Source: Deltaproteobacteria bacterium
Lineage (GTDB): Bacteria > Desulfobacterota > Desulfobacteria > Desulfobacterales > Desulfobacteraceae
DNA: 32,342 nt
NCBI GenBank assembly: GCA_013151635.1
Contig: JAADHV010000129.1
Location: 1-32,342, forward strand
Direction: 5' to 3'
Below the pieces are notes generated by a model. It saw only the letters and a list, made by a program, of their open reading frames with translations, was not told where the DNA came from and made no database searches. The position numbers were made by a program, and so were the translations under genes. Below, piece by piece: positions 15,814 to 25,530 of this stretch. Each line of letters starts with the position of its first letter. The stretch's first letter is position 1.

Positions 15814-18800
15814 ATCATGTCTCCAAAGGTTTTATTAAATGCTTTGTCCAGTCTGGCGATTGAAAGATCCACAAGAGGTTCTTTGTCAACGCCAAAAATT
15901 TTTAAGTGATCATGAAGGTCGGTTACAAAACCTATGCAGCCTGCTGCCATTCCCTTGAACAAATTTTCAAAAATATTTTTGTTTTCTCCTGGTATGGTAA
16001 CAATAAACCTGCCTGCTGATTCTGAAAACAATAAGGTCTCATTAAAAAGCCGGCCTCGGCCCGTATTAGCAGGAAGTTCCGGCAAATCTGCTTCAAGCCC
16101 TAGGCCCCCTGCCATGGTCATTAAGGACAAATGGACAGCAAGGCCTCCCCTTGCAACGGCATGACAGGATGCCACAAGTTCTTTTTCAATGGCTTTTTGC
16201 AAAGTCTTGTAAACTATTTTGAATTTATCAAAATCAACATGGGGGACATTAAGGCCAGTTTCATCAAAAGCATCATAATACTCTGATGCCCCAAGTTCAT
16301 TGGATGTTTCACCAAGCACGTAAACAAGGTCGCCTGCAAATTTTGGGTCCATGGACATGCATTTTGAAACATCCTCAATAACGGAGGTTGCAGAAAATTG
16401 TACGGTTTCAAGTGCGGAAACTTTGATTCTTTCCCCGAATTCACCCTCAAGATGGCCATCAACATACATGCTGTCCTTGCCGGACAACAAAGGGATTTCA
16501 TATTTTTCGCAAGCTTCTTTTAAGGCCCTGCAAGCCCGAACAAGTTGAGCGGCCTTGAATTTTCCATCAGGATTTTTACCAGGATCAAACTGGATATTGG
16601 GCCAGCAGAAATTATCAAGCCCCCCTATATGATCAAAATTACCCCCCACGGCAATCAATCTTCTCACAGACTCATCAATTGTGCTTGTCATCATGTGATA
16701 TGCATCTATCTTTGAATACCATGGCAAAAGGCTTTGTGAAAACGCAAGCCCCCTTTGGGAAGTAAGTACAGGCCTTGTAACACAAGCATCAGATGGAATA
16801 TTATGGTTGACGCCAACAAGGGGTTTTATCACGGAACCGCCCTGGACCTCATGATCATACTGACGGATAATCCATTCCTTTGAACTGATATTGGGCCGTT
16901 CAAGCATACTTATAAGCAGGGCGTTAAAATCAGATGGCGAACTTATAACAGGTTCTGTCAATCCTCTTAGTTCAGGGGGAAGCCATATGGCGTCAAATTC
17001 CCAGGACGGGAACCCTTTGTCCAGAAGATCCATGTCCACGTAGGCACAGGTTTCATCCTTATATTTGATATGCAGCTTGCCGGTATCGGTATATTCCCCT
17101 ATCACCGTGCTTTCAACTTCATGCTCTGCAGAAAGCTCCATAAAGCGGTCCAGGTTTTCAGGTTTAACCGCAATGGTCATGCGTTCCTGGGATTCTGAAA
17201 TCCAGATTTCCCACATATCCAGACCTTCATATTTTAGCGGTACTTTATCAAGGAAAACAACGCACCCGTTGGAAATCATGGCTGATTCACCAACAGATGA
17301 GGACAAACCGCCTCCGCCATTATCAGTTATAAAAGGAATCAGGCCTTCATCACGGCAGATTAAAAGAAAATCATGCATCTTCTTCTGGGTGTAAGGGTCG
17401 CCTATCTGGACATGGCCTGCGGGCGTATTTTCCGAATAACTTTCTGAGGAAGCGGTTACTCCATGGATACCGTCTTTCCCAACCCTTCCGCCACTCATGA
17501 TAATAAGTTCGCCAGGCGATGTTTTCTTTTCATGGCTTGGCTTTCCCTTGACCAGGCTTGGCATGATTCCAAGGGCCGTAACAAATACCAGGCTCTTTCC
17601 CATATATCCCGGGTTAAACAATGTCTGGCCAAAGGTAGTTGGAACACCGCTTTTATTCCCGCCGTCCTTAACACCCTCTATGACACCGTCAAGAAGGCGC
17701 CTTGGGTGAAGAGGCGGTCTTAAGGGGCCATTATAGTTCACATCCCCCACACAATACCCGAAACTGCCCATGAACAATTTTGATCCCAAGCCTGTTCCCA
17801 TAGGATCACGGTAAACACCTACAATACCTGTTATGGCACCGCCATAGGCCTCCATGTTGGATGGGGAATTATGGGTCTCGCCTGTGACCACATAATTATT
17901 TTCATCATCAAACCTGCCCACCCCTGCATTGTCCCACAACACGGATACCACCCAGTCTTTTTTCTCTTTAAGCTTTAAGGTGGGTTCTTTAATATAAGTT
18001 TTAAAAAGGTTGTCCTCAATTACTTCCTCGTTGTTTGAAGCATCCTTGTACCTGAAAATTCCCTGGAAGGTGTTATGATTGCAATGATCGCTCCTGGCCT
18101 GGGAAATATATTCAAGTTCCACGTCAGTGGGTTTTAAAAGACCTGCTTTTTTTCTGGATTCCATTATTTCAGGATCAAGAAAGTATTCGCGGATCACCGG
18201 GATGTCCCTTGGGTTTAATGCAAGATTCCTCTTGTCTGAAATTTTTGCAAGCTGAGCATCCGAGTCAATGCTGATAACTTCAAAACAGGGCGTGTGATTC
18301 AGGATAACCTTGGCAGGCTTAACATTGGCGCCGGTATTTTTGTCCCAGTCTTTAATGGAAAAAACTTTAAACTGCTGAACGATATGGTTGGATAAAAGTT
18401 CGGATGCAAGTTTTTCAACATCTTCCGGGACAAGAGTATCCCCTTTAAGGCAATAGCGCTTTGACGTGTAAATGCCCTCGCCAGGTCCAAAGGTTTTCCC
18501 CAGGTGGTCGCTGACAGCTTCCATTGCCGTTGCACCAGGATTGTCTTTTACGCCCGGCCTGTACCCAATCCAGATACAAAAGTCAAAACCGATGTCAAGG
18601 GGAGTTAAACTTGACATCTGCGTCACAGGGTTGGTGAGAATCTCGTCTTTGACAATCTCAAGCTGGTCTTGATCAAGCCTGGATTCAATGGTCACGATAT
18701 TAATGCATCGTGCCTCCTGAATGTTAATCCCAAAATAGGAAGCTGCCTTTTTTTTAAGAGAAGTACCTTCGGCATCCCTGAACTCTTTTTTAAGAGCAAT

Positions 18801-18818
18801 CTCAATACAGGAAATCAT
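15810..18818 (-). CDS. purL: Phosphoribosylformylglycinamidine synthase PurL, with fused PurS-like N-terminus
   Basis: 1002 aa from ATG 18818; an ATG at 18830 is in frame but overlaps the GGAGG site (18824-18828) that fits 18818. It makes FGAM from FGAR, glutamine-derived ammonia and ATP. Residues 1-72 and 78-156 look like two tandem PurS-like modules; the second has GYRPGVKDNPGATAMEAV. The linker and two AIR-synthase-like halves follow, with ETHNSPSNMEAYGGAITG, a glycine-rich ITDNGGGGLSSSVGE and a second-half GKDSMYVDG. No separate purS is seen. PurL plus PurQ (about 1,276 aa) corresponds to an E. coli-type PurL (about 1,295 aa) split before its glutaminase domain. It lies directly after rseP. 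Confidence 0.95.
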   Translation of the reverse strand: MISCIEIALKKEFRDAEGTSLKKKAASYFGINIQEARCINIVTIESRLDQDQLEIVKDEILTNPVTQMSSLTPLDIGFDFCIWIGYRPGVKDNPGATAMEAVSDHLGKTFGPGEGIYTSKRYCLKGDTLVPEDVEKLASELLSNHIVQQFKVFSIKDWDKNTGANVKPAKVILNHTPCFEVISIDSDAQLAKISDKRNLALNPRDIPVIREYFLDPEIMESRKKAGLLKPTDVELEYISQARSDHCNHNTFQGIFRYKDASNNEEVIEDNLFKTYIKEPTLKLKEKKDWVVSVLWDNAGVGRFDDENNYVVTGETHNSPSNMEAYGGAITGIVGVYRDPMGTGLGSKLFMGSFGYCVGDVNYNGPLRPPLHPRRLLDGVIEGVKDGGNKSGVPTTFGQTLFNPGYMGKSLVFVTALGIMPSLVKGKPSHEKKTSPGELIIMSGGRVGKDGIHGVTASSESYSENTPAGHVQIGDPYTQKKMHDFLLICRDEGLIPFITDNGGGGLSSSVGESAMISNGCVVFLDKVPLKYEGLDMWEIWISESQERMTIAVKPENLDRFMELSAEHEVESTVIGEYTDTGKLHIKYKDETCAYVDMDLLDKGFPSWEFDAIWLPPELRGLTEPVISSPSDFNALLISMLERPNISSKEWIIRQYDHEVQGGSVIKPLVGVNHNIPSDACVTRPVLTSQRGLAFSQSLLPWYSKIDAYHMMTSTIDESVRRLIAVGGNFDHIGGLDNFCWPNIQFDPGKNPDGKFKAAQLVRACRALKEACEKYEIPLLSGKDSMYVDGHLEGEFGERIKVSALETVQFSATSVIEDVSKCMSMDPKFAGDLVYVLGETSNELGASEYYDAFDETGLNVPHVDFDKFKIVYKTLQKAIEKELVASCHAVARGGLAVHLSLMTMAGGLGLEADLPELPANTGRGRLFNETLLFSESAGRFIVTIPGENKNIFENLFKGMAAGCIGFVTDLHDHLKIFGVDKEPLVDLSIARLDKAFNKTFGDMI

Positions 18819-18819
18819 A

Positions 18820-19890
18820 TTATCCTCCATTGAACATTCTTACAATGTCATTATAAAAAACAAAAACCATGAGGGCCACAAGCACTGCTGCTCCGAATTG
18901 AATTAATTTCTCGCGCAATTTATCACTGACCGCTCTTCCTGTGGCAGCTTCAATGCCAAAAAACAACAAATGGCCGCCATCTAACACGGGGATCGGAAAA
19001 AGGTTGATGATACCAAGGTTTACAGACAGCAGTGCAATAAACCATACAAAATTCACAATCCCTGCTTCTGCCTGTTCCCCGGCCATTTGGGCAATCATCA
19101 AAGGGCCTCCCAGGTTTCTTGCAGAAACGCTTCCATCTATCATTTTTCCGACAGAGAGTATGGTCAACTTAACAAGCCCGCAGGTATCCTTAAGAGAATG
19201 CCAGAGGGCCTGAAAAGGGTTAAGCTTTTTATTATAAGTTTCCCCGTTGCCAACAATACCGATGATATATTTTTCAATTTTTTCACCAAATACATTTTTG
19301 GCCGGTCTTAAAGCAGGTGAAAGTACGAGTCCGACAAGTCTTTTATCACGTTCAACAATAACATTAAGTGCTTCTCCTTTACTCTTACCTATAATCCTGG
19401 AAATATCTTCAAATGATTCAATTTTATTCTGGTTAACCTCTTTTACAATATCTCCTGCCTTTATTCCTGCGGCCAGCGCTGGTGAATCTTCCAAAACCCT
19501 GCCCACAACAGGTTTGGCTAAATAAATGCCTGAAACCTGGTAAAGAACATAATAAATAAAAATGGCCAGGAAAAAATTAAATAAAGGGCCTGATGCTACA
19601 ATAATGCTTTTTTGAAATAAAGGCTTGTGTGTAAAAGATACCTTGAGATCTTCAGAATCAATATCTGCCCCCGGCTCTTCTCCCACCATTTTAACATATC
19701 CGCCAAGGGGTATGGCAGACAGGCAGTAAAGGGTACGGCCATATTTTTTTTTCAAAATTTTAGGGCCAAACCCAAGGGAGAATACTTCAACCCCTACCCC
19801 ACATAATCTTGCGGCGATAAAATGTCCGAACTCATGAATAAAAACAAGAATACCAATAACAATTATAAATGCCAGAACAGAATGCCCCAT
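18820..19890 (-). CDS. rseP: Site-2 intramembrane zinc metalloprotease RseP
   Basis: 356 aa inner-membrane S2P protease, shorter than E. coli RseP (450) because it has one PDZ domain rather than two. The zinc motif HEFGH is at 19-23 in the first membrane helix. The PDZ domain spans about 115-185 (EDSPALAAGIKAGDIVKEVN). The second active-site motif NLFPIPVLDGGHL lies near 300. It cleaves membrane-bound anti-sigma factors or signal peptides within the membrane. It follows dxr by 12 bases; dxr-rseP adjacency is common in bacteria. Confidence 0.95.
   Translation of the reverse strand: MGHSVLAFIIVIGILVFIHEFGHFIAARLCGVGVEVFSLGFGPKILKKKYGRTLYCLSAIPLGGYVKMVGEEPGADIDSEDLKVSFTHKPLFQKSIIVASGPLFNFFLAIFIYYVLYQVSGIYLAKPVVGRVLEDSPALAAGIKAGDIVKEVNQNKIESFEDISRIIGKSKGEALNVIVERDKRLVGLVLSPALRPAKNVFGEKIEKYIIGIVGNGETYNKKLNPFQALWHSLKDTCGLVKLTILSVGKMIDGSVSARNLGGPLMIAQMAGEQAEAGIVNFVWFIALLSVNLGIINLFPIPVLDGGHLLFFGIEAATGRAVSDKLREKLIQFGAAVLVALMVFVFYNDIVRMFNGG
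18824..18828 (-). promoter_or_regulatory. Ribosome binding site that decides the purL start
   Basis: GGAGG on the minus strand overlaps the last codons of rseP and lies 5 bases before ATG 18818, favouring that start over 18830. Confidence 0.6.
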
Positions 19891-19902
19891 AAGACCTCAC
19901 TT

Positions 19903-21051
19903 TTATATCCAGGACTTAACTTTTTCCCTTGCCCAGTAATCGGCTTCAATAATACCTGAAAGATCAGGATTGTCAATCCGTGTATGAAGTTCCATTGTTT
20001 TGGAAATTAATTTAAAAATGTCTAAAAAATCGATGCGCTTTTCAAGAAAGGCACAAACCGCCGCTTCATTAGCGGCATTCATGACAGCCGGGAGCGTACC
20101 TTTTTGCCTGCAGGCCTCAAGCGCAAATAAGAGGGATGGAAACCTTTTTGTATCAGGTTTTTCAAATGTCAGGGATTGAAGTTTTATAAAATCAGGAAAA
20201 TCCATTTGCAGGTCGAGACGATCCGGTCCTGATAAGGCATATGAAATTGCCCCCTTCATATCAGGCTGTCCCATCTGTGCCATGATACTGCCGTCTTTAA
20301 AGCCCACCATGGAATGAACAATACTCTGGGGATGGATTATAACCTGAATTTCTTCATGGGTGACATCAAACAGATGGACAGCTTCAATGATTTCAAGGCA
20401 TTTATTCATCAAGGTGGCAGAATCTATGGTAATTTTATGCCCCATGTTCCAGGTGGGATGGTCAAGGGCATCTTTTAATGTAATATCCTTGAAAGAATCA
20501 AAAGACTTTTGTCTGAAAGGCCCGCCCGAAGCAGTCAAAAATATGGTTTTTAAATCCTTGCTTTGATTCCCCTTAAGGCATTGATAAATTGCACTGTGTT
20601 CACTGTCCACCGGCATTATTGAAACATTATTTTCCAATGCTTTTGCCATGATAATCTCCCCTGCCATGACCAGGGTTTCCTTGTTGGCAAGTGCAACCTG
20701 TTTTTTTGACTCAATGGCGCAAATAGCAGGTTTAAGGCCTGCTGCTCCCACCATGGCCAGAAGAACCATGTCTGAATCCGCATAGGAGGCAGCTTCCATG
20801 TACCCTGCCTCACCAGACAGTATTTCAGGCCGGCATCTTCCTTTTAAGGCCCTGGAAAGTTCAAGGGCCTTTTCTTCATCAATAACAGCAACCAGCTCAG
20901 GTTCAAATTCATCAATCTGCTTTGAAAAAAGATCTATATTATTGGCAGCGGTCAATGCCTTTACCTGAAAGAAATCAGGATGTATCCTGACAATATCAAG
21001 GGCACTCGTACCGATTGAGCCTGTGGACCCTAAAATTGACAGGTGCTTCAT
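19903..21051 (-). CDS. dxr: 1-deoxy-D-xylulose 5-phosphate reductoisomerase
   Basis: 382 aa, full length. Catalyses the NADPH-dependent conversion of DXP to MEP, the committed step of the non-mevalonate isoprenoid pathway. The NADPH loop LGSTGSIGTSALDIVR is at 7-22. Substrate and metal motifs follow: ANKETLVMAG, MPVDSEHSAIYQ, TASGGPFR and HPTWNMGHKITIDSATLMNK. Its ATG overlaps the cdsA stop by 4 bases. Together with uppS upstream it makes and extends the polyprenyl precursors needed for the cell wall. Confidence 0.97.
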   Translation of the reverse strand: MKHLSILGSTGSIGTSALDIVRIHPDFFQVKALTAANNIDLFSKQIDEFEPELVAVIDEEKALELSRALKGRCRPEILSGEAGYMEAASYADSDMVLLAMVGAAGLKPAICAIESKKQVALANKETLVMAGEIIMAKALENNVSIMPVDSEHSAIYQCLKGNQSKDLKTIFLTASGGPFRQKSFDSFKDITLKDALDHPTWNMGHKITIDSATLMNKCLEIIEAVHLFDVTHEEIQVIIHPQSIVHSMVGFKDGSIMAQMGQPDMKGAISYALSGPDRLDLQMDFPDFIKLQSLTFEKPDTKRFPSLLFALEACRQKGTLPAVMNAANEAAVCAFLEKRIDFLDIFKLISKTMELHTRIDNPDLSGIIEADYWAREKVKSWI

Positions 21052-21863
21052 TGAACAAACACCAGGTAAACATACAAGACAGGGATGGCAAGAAGCAATC
21101 CGTCTATTCTATCTAATATCCCGCCATGGCCGGGGAGAATACGGCCTGAATCTTTAATACTTGATACCCGTTTCATTGCAGATTCAAACAAATCACCTAT
21201 CTGCCCTGCTATGGCAAGCATAAAAGCCCCGGGTATGATAAGGAATGACAAGGATAAATCATTAAAGAAAATCTGGCAAAAAATAAAGGCTGCAACCATG
21301 GAAGCTGCAATCCCGCCCAAAGATCCTTCTATTGTTTTATTGGGGCTGATGTTTGGAGAAAGCGGTCTTTTCCCAAAAAACGTACCAAAATAAAACGCGC
21401 CTGTGTCATTGGCAAATATAACAATAAAAAGCCAGACAATCCATAATGTGCCGCCATCAAGCTCTTTAATAAAAACCAGCAAAGACAAGGACACCGGGAT
21501 ATATATAATACCTAAAACCTGCTTTGCAATAATATCGAATATACCGGGATTTTCTGAAAAACGGGCCAATACAAAAACGGACAGGGCCATAAGGTTCATG
21601 GCAAGGATTAAAAACAAAATCTCCCATGATCCAAGGCAGGAACCAATAATCAACGCCATTGAAATTGTATAGGAAATAACCTTTATGATCTGGGAAACGG
21701 GTTTTTCATCATTCTGGAAAATAATTCTTAAATATTCGCGCATGGCTAATATTGCGGCCACTGAAACCAATACGGAAAGGAACAATGTACTGCCCTTGAT
21801 AAGTATCCATAAAAGCATGGGGGCAAGTATGAGTGCGGTTATCCATCGTTTGATGTGTTGCAT
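21048..21863 (-). CDS. cdsA: Phosphatidate cytidylyltransferase
   Basis: 271 aa inner-membrane enzyme with about eight hydrophobic segments. It makes CDP-diacylglycerol from CTP and phosphatidic acid, the branch point to bacterial phospholipids. The family signature near the C-terminus is clear: KRVSSIKDSGRILPGHGG then ILDRIDG. SPNKTIEGSLGG is the other conserved stretch. It overlaps the end of uppS by 25 bases and dxr by 4, so translational coupling is likely. Confidence 0.95.
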   Translation of the reverse strand: MQHIKRWITALILAPMLLWILIKGSTLFLSVLVSVAAILAMREYLRIIFQNDEKPVSQIIKVISYTISMALIIGSCLGSWEILFLILAMNLMALSVFVLARFSENPGIFDIIAKQVLGIIYIPVSLSLLVFIKELDGGTLWIVWLFIVIFANDTGAFYFGTFFGKRPLSPNISPNKTIEGSLGGIAASMVAAFIFCQIFFNDLSLSFLIIPGAFMLAIAGQIGDLFESAMKRVSSIKDSGRILPGHGGILDRIDGLLLAIPVLYVYLVFVQ

Positions 21864-22624
21864 GTAACCTTACCGAACCGTCGGTCCCTTTTCTGGAAAT
21901 TTTTTAAAATTTCAATAAACTCGCTTTTAGAAAAATCCGGCCACAATGTATCGGAAATATAAATTTCAGAATATGCTGCCTGCCATAACAAAAAATTACT
22001 CAGCCTATATTCCCCGCTTGTACGGATAATCAGATCAGGGTCAGGCATTGCATGTGTGTACAGGTGGGCTGAAATCAGATCCTGGGTAATATCATCACAA
22101 TTCAAATCTTTTGATTCTATTTTCCCGGCAATTTTCCTTACCGCGGCCGTGATTTCTTCTCTTGATCCGTAACTTAAGGCAAGATTCAAAACCATTTGAT
22201 TATTATTCCGTGTCAACGCCATTGTAGTGTCAATTTCTTTCTGGACATCAGGGGGGAGTCTTTTTTTCTGGCCAATGATATTGAGACGGATATTGTTTTT
22301 TAAAAGTTCCTGTCTCTCTGATACTATGAACCTTTTTAAAAGCATCATCAATGCTTTTACTTCAGGTTTTGGCCTTGCCCAGTTTTCTGTTGAAAATGCG
22401 TATAAGGTAAGCGTGCCTATTCCAAATTCCCTTGCAGCAGCCACGATGGAGCGGACAGTTTTAGAACCTTTCTCATGCCCTTTGACACGATTCATTAATC
22501 TTTTTTTTGCCCACCTGCCATTGCCATCCATAATAATGGCCACATGGGAGGGAAGTGCTTTAAGGTTAAGGGTCACATCTTTTTTTAAGTCAGACTTCAA
22601 GAATTTCCTTTTCTTTTTTGACAA
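21839..22624 (-). CDS. uppS: Undecaprenyl diphosphate synthase (cis-prenyltransferase)
   Basis: Up to 261 aa. It adds isopentenyl units to farnesyl-PP to give C55-PP, the lipid carrier for peptidoglycan and O-antigen. Conserved motifs: HVAIIMDGNGRWAKKR, LTLYAFSTENWARP, ALSYGSREEI and RTSGEYRLSNFLLWQAAYSE. The frame opens with TTG 22624, which lies inside frr and has no good Shine-Dalgarno site. A later in-frame GTG near 22577 would leave about ten residues before the HVAIIMDGN motif and may be the true start. The gene overlaps cdsA by 25 bases. Confidence 0.95.
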   Translation of the reverse strand: MSKKKRKFLKSDLKKDVTLNLKALPSHVAIIMDGNGRWAKKRLMNRVKGHEKGSKTVRSIVAAAREFGIGTLTLYAFSTENWARPKPEVKALMMLLKRFIVSERQELLKNNIRLNIIGQKKRLPPDVQKEIDTTMALTRNNNQMVLNLALSYGSREEITAAVRKIAGKIESKDLNCDDITQDLISAHLYTHAMPDPDLIIRTSGEYRLSNFLLWQAAYSEIYISDTLWPDFSKSEFIEILKNFQKRDRRFGKVTCNTSNDG

Positions 22625-23147
22625 AGATTCCGTCTAACTTTTTAATATATTCATTTGTTGTTTCCTGCACCAGCTTTTGAGCCTTAAAACTTTCATCCTC
22701 TGAAATATCCCCCTCCTTTTGAAGGTCTTTGAGCATTTCATTTGAATCACGCCGGATGTTTCGAACAGCTACTTTATAATCTTCGCAGATTTTGGCCACG
22801 TTTTTTGCAATCTCTTTTCTTCTGTCTTCTGTCAAAGGCGGTATGGATATCCTGATCAATTTTCCATCATTGGAAGGCGTCAGGCCAAGGTTGGCTTTCA
22901 GTATCGCTTTTTCGACCTGGTTTATCACACTTACATCCCATGGTTTCACCGTAATAAGCCTGCTTTCCGGAATGGATACGGTTGCCATTTGCGGCAAAGG
23001 TGTTAAAGTGCCATAGTAATCGACTTTAACACCGTCAAGCAAAGCCCCGGATGCCCTGCCGGTACGAACTTTTGACAATTCTTTTTCAAAAGCTTGTTCA
23101 GATTTGCCCATTCTGTCCCTGGTTTCCTGAATCACTTCATTTATCAT
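22590..23147 (-). CDS. frr: Ribosome recycling factor
   Basis: 185 aa, the standard RRF size. With EF-G it splits the post-termination ribosome. The N-terminal part has LSKVRTGRASGALLDGVKVDYYG, given here by its core VRTGRAS, and the middle has PPLTEDRRKEIAKNVAK and RNIRRDSNEMLK, all typical of RRF. It follows pyrH by 26 bases, the near-universal pyrH-frr order. Its 3' end overlaps the longest uppS frame by 35 bases. Confidence 0.97.
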   Translation of the reverse strand: MINEVIQETRDRMGKSEQAFEKELSKVRTGRASGALLDGVKVDYYGTLTPLPQMATVSIPESRLITVKPWDVSVINQVEKAILKANLGLTPSNDGKLIRISIPPLTEDRRKEIAKNVAKICEDYKVAVRNIRRDSNEMLKDLQKEGDISEDESFKAQKLVQETTNEYIKKLDGIFVKKEKEILEV

Positions 23148-23173
23148 AACAATCCGTCCTCAATAATGATTAC

Positions 23174-23896
23174 CTATTTGTTATAAATCCGAGTACCTAT
23201 GGCCTGACCGGTTACAGCTTTATAAATATTACCTTCCTTGTGAAGATCAAATACCTGCAAGGGCAGATCATGTTCCATTGCAAGAGAAATCGCTGTCATG
23301 TCCATTACATGAAGTTGTTTTTCAATAACCCGCATATAAGACAGTTCATCAAACATGACAGCATCATTATGGACCACAGGGTCCTTATCATAAACTCCGT
23401 CAACCTGGGTAACTTTAAAAAGAATCTGGGCGCGGGTCTCATGGGCCCTTAATACTGCTGCCGTGTCTGTTGTAAAATAAGGGTTTCCCGTACCTGCGGC
23501 AAAAATAACCACCCGGCCTTTTTCCAGATGACGGATGGCTTTCCTGCGGATAAAGGGTTCTGCAATCCTGTCCATTGGGATTGCAGACTGGACCCTTGTG
23601 GGAACATCACCTTTTTCAAGGGCATCGCAAAGAGCCAGGCTGTTTATGACCGTCGCCAGCATTCCCATATTATCGGCAGAAGTTCTGTCCATACCCGCAG
23701 AACTTCCTGCAACGCCCCTGAATATATTTCCACCACCTACAACAACACTGATCTGCACATTAAGACGGTAAACTTTTGCAATTTCTTCTGCAACATAATG
23801 AATCATTTCAGGGGTAATGCCAAAGCCCTGATTCCCCATCAGGGCTTCGCCGCTAAGCTTAATTAAAACCCGTTCAAACTCCGGCTCTTTAGTCAA
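23174..23896 (-). CDS. pyrH: Uridylate kinase
   Basis: 240 aa amino-acid-kinase-fold enzyme that phosphorylates UMP to UDP, usual bacterial PyrH length. Motifs: [11 protein letters not shown] at the N-terminus, [26 protein letters not shown] and the ATP-site region [16 protein letters not shown]. It begins 4 bases after tsf ends, so it is translated from the same message. Position between tsf and frr is the conserved bacterial order. Confidence 0.97.
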   Translation of the reverse strand: MTKEPEFERVLIKLSGEALMGNQGFGITPEMIHYVAEEIAKVYRLNVQISVVVGGGNIFRGVAGSSAGMDRTSADNMGMLATVINSLALCDALEKGDVPTRVQSAIPMDRIAEPFIRRKAIRHLEKGRVVIFAAGTGNPYFTTDTAAVLRAHETRAQILFKVTQVDGVYDKDPVVHNDAVMFDELSYMRVIEKQLHVMDMTAISLAMEHDLPLQVFDLHKEGNIYKAVTGQAIGTRIYNK

Positions 23897-23900
23897 GATT

Positions 23901-24497
23901 CTATTCTCCTATCTGGAAACGTGCAAATCTTTTTATCTGGATATTCTCACCAATTTTACCAATGGTTGTTTTTAACAGTTCTGAAATAGTTTGCTGGGGG
24001 TCTTTTACATATTGCTGGCTCAGAAGGCAGACTTCTTTATAATATTTTTCAACCTTGCCATCGACAATTTTATCTATAATATTCTCGGGTTTGCCTTCTT
24101 CAAGCATTTGTGCCCGGTATATTTCTCTTTCCTTTTCAATCACTTTCGGGTCAACATCTTCCGGATTAAGACCGGCAGGGTTTGCTGCTGCAATATGCAT
24201 GGCAATATTCTTTGCAAACATTTGAAAATCTTCTGTCTTAGCAACGAAATCAGATTCACAGTTCACTTCAAGAAGAACACCAAGTTTGGCACCGGTATGA
24301 ATATAAGAATAAATAATGCCTTCAGATGTGGAACGTCCGGCTCTTTTTGCTGCTTTTGCAAGACCTTTTTTTCTTAAAAGGTCAATCGCTTTTTCTATAT
24401 CGCCCTCTGCTTCGGCAAGAACTCTTTTACAATCCATTATACCTGAGCCGGTTGCGGAACGAAGTTCTTTTACCATTGCTGCGGAAATTTGCGCCAT
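23901..24497 (-). CDS. tsf: Elongation factor Ts
   Basis: 198 aa. Nucleotide exchange factor for EF-Tu. The N-terminal UBA-like domain reads [19 protein letters not shown], followed by [14 protein letters not shown] in the core, both diagnostic. It is shorter than E. coli EF-Ts (283 aa) and matches the short form with one core subdomain, known from Thermus and many deltaproteobacteria. It follows rpsB by 20 bases, the classic rpsB-tsf pair. Confidence 0.97.
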   Translation of the reverse strand: MAQISAAMVKELRSATGSGIMDCKRVLAEAEGDIEKAIDLLRKKGLAKAAKRAGRSTSEGIIYSYIHTGAKLGVLLEVNCESDFVAKTEDFQMFAKNIAMHIAAANPAGLNPEDVDPKVIEKEREIYRAQMLEEGKPENIIDKIVDGKVEKYYKEVCLLSQQYVKDPQQTISELLKTTIGKIGENIQIKRFARFQIGE

Positions 24498-24517
24498 TTT
24501 ATTTTTACTCCTTATTT

Positions 24518-25375
24518 TTACTCAGTCACTTCTTCTTTTGCCTCTTCAACTGGTGTTGTTCTTCTTTTAATTTTTTCAACTACAGGGCCGTCCGTGCCGT
24601 CCGATACTACTTCGATCTCCACTTTTTCATTAGAAAAATCAGGCTTGTCTTCTCTACCGCCTTTATCAGACTCAGCTCTTAATTTTTCTTCATGAAGTTC
24701 TTTTCCTTCAATGCAGGCATCTGCAATACGGGAAGCAAACAAACGAATGGCCCTTATGGCATCATCATTCCCAGGGATCACGTAATCAATATCATCAGGG
24801 TCACAATTTGTATCAACAACTGCAACAATTGGAATTCCAAGTCTTTTGCCTTCTTTCACGGCAATGGCTTCATTTTTGGGATCAATAATAAAAATAGCTC
24901 CCGGCAGTCTCTTCATATTACTGATACCGCCAATGGCAAACTCAAGTTTATCCTTTTCCTTGAGCATTTTTGACTGCTCTTTTTTCGGATAATTTTCAAG
25001 GGTCCCGTCATTTTCAATTGAATTTAAAAAATGAAACCGGGTGATATTATTCTTTATGGTCTGGAAATTAGTCAGCATACCGCCGAGCCACCGGTTCTGC
25101 ACATAGAATTGCTCCGCACGGTTTGCTTCTTCATAAATTGCTTCGGAGGCCTGTTTTTTTGTCCCGACAAAAAGGACATCCTGACCATCGGCAGCCACGC
25201 CCTTTATAAAATCATGGGCCTTTTTAAAAAGTTTTACAGTCTGCTGCAGGTCAATGATATAAATCCCATTTCTCGCGCCAAAGATATATTTTTTCATCTT
25301 CGGGTTCCAGCGTTTGGTCTGATGCCCGAAATGGACACCACCCTCTAAAAGTTCTCTAATTGTAATGTAAGCCAT
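24518..25375 (-). CDS. rpsB: Small ribosomal subunit protein uS2
   Basis: 285 aa. Family motifs: [20 protein letters not shown] at the start, [14 protein letters not shown] and [20 protein letters not shown] in the centre, and [20 protein letters not shown]. The final 55 or so residues form a charged, Glu/Lys-rich, low-complexity tail absent from E. coli S2 (241 aa). It is the first gene of the long minus-strand run. A promoter candidate and a leader of about 120 bases precede it, which could hold the S2 feedback site known in other bacteria (inference). Confidence 0.97.
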   Translation of the reverse strand: MAYITIRELLEGGVHFGHQTKRWNPKMKKYIFGARNGIYIIDLQQTVKLFKKAHDFIKGVAADGQDVLFVGTKKQASEAIYEEANRAEQFYVQNRWLGGMLTNFQTIKNNITRFHFLNSIENDGTLENYPKKEQSKMLKEKDKLEFAIGGISNMKRLPGAIFIIDPKNEAIAVKEGKRLGIPIVAVVDTNCDPDDIDYVIPGNDDAIRAIRLFASRIADACIEGKELHEEKLRAESDKGGREDKPDFSNEKVEIEVVSDGTDGPVVEKIKRRTTPVEEAKEEVTE

Positions 25376-25501
25376 CTGTTCTCCAGTTAATTAATGGTTT
25401 TGTCCGCCATTCAGTTCATCCTTAAAATTCGACTTCCTTCAAAGCACCTGATTTCCAAGTCCCTGAATGTGAGTTTTTCTTGCCCAACAAAAATCCTAAT
25501 T

Positions 25502-25530
25502 TATATATCAAAATTTTTTTTTTTAATCAA
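25502..25530 (-). promoter_or_regulatory. Predicted promoter of the rpsB operon
   Basis: TTGATT (25525-25530, minus strand), overlapping the prmC stop codon, is followed after 17 bases by TATATA (25502-25507); TATAAA two bases further on is an alternative -10. The spacer contains an unbroken A-tract of 11. Transcription would start near 25495, leaving about 120 bases of leader before rpsB. Confidence 0.45.

Noticed and set aside
18598-18830. Riboswitch or PurR-type site before purL
   Set aside because: purL begins directly after rseP with no intergenic space, and no purine aptamer or paired operator motif is seen.
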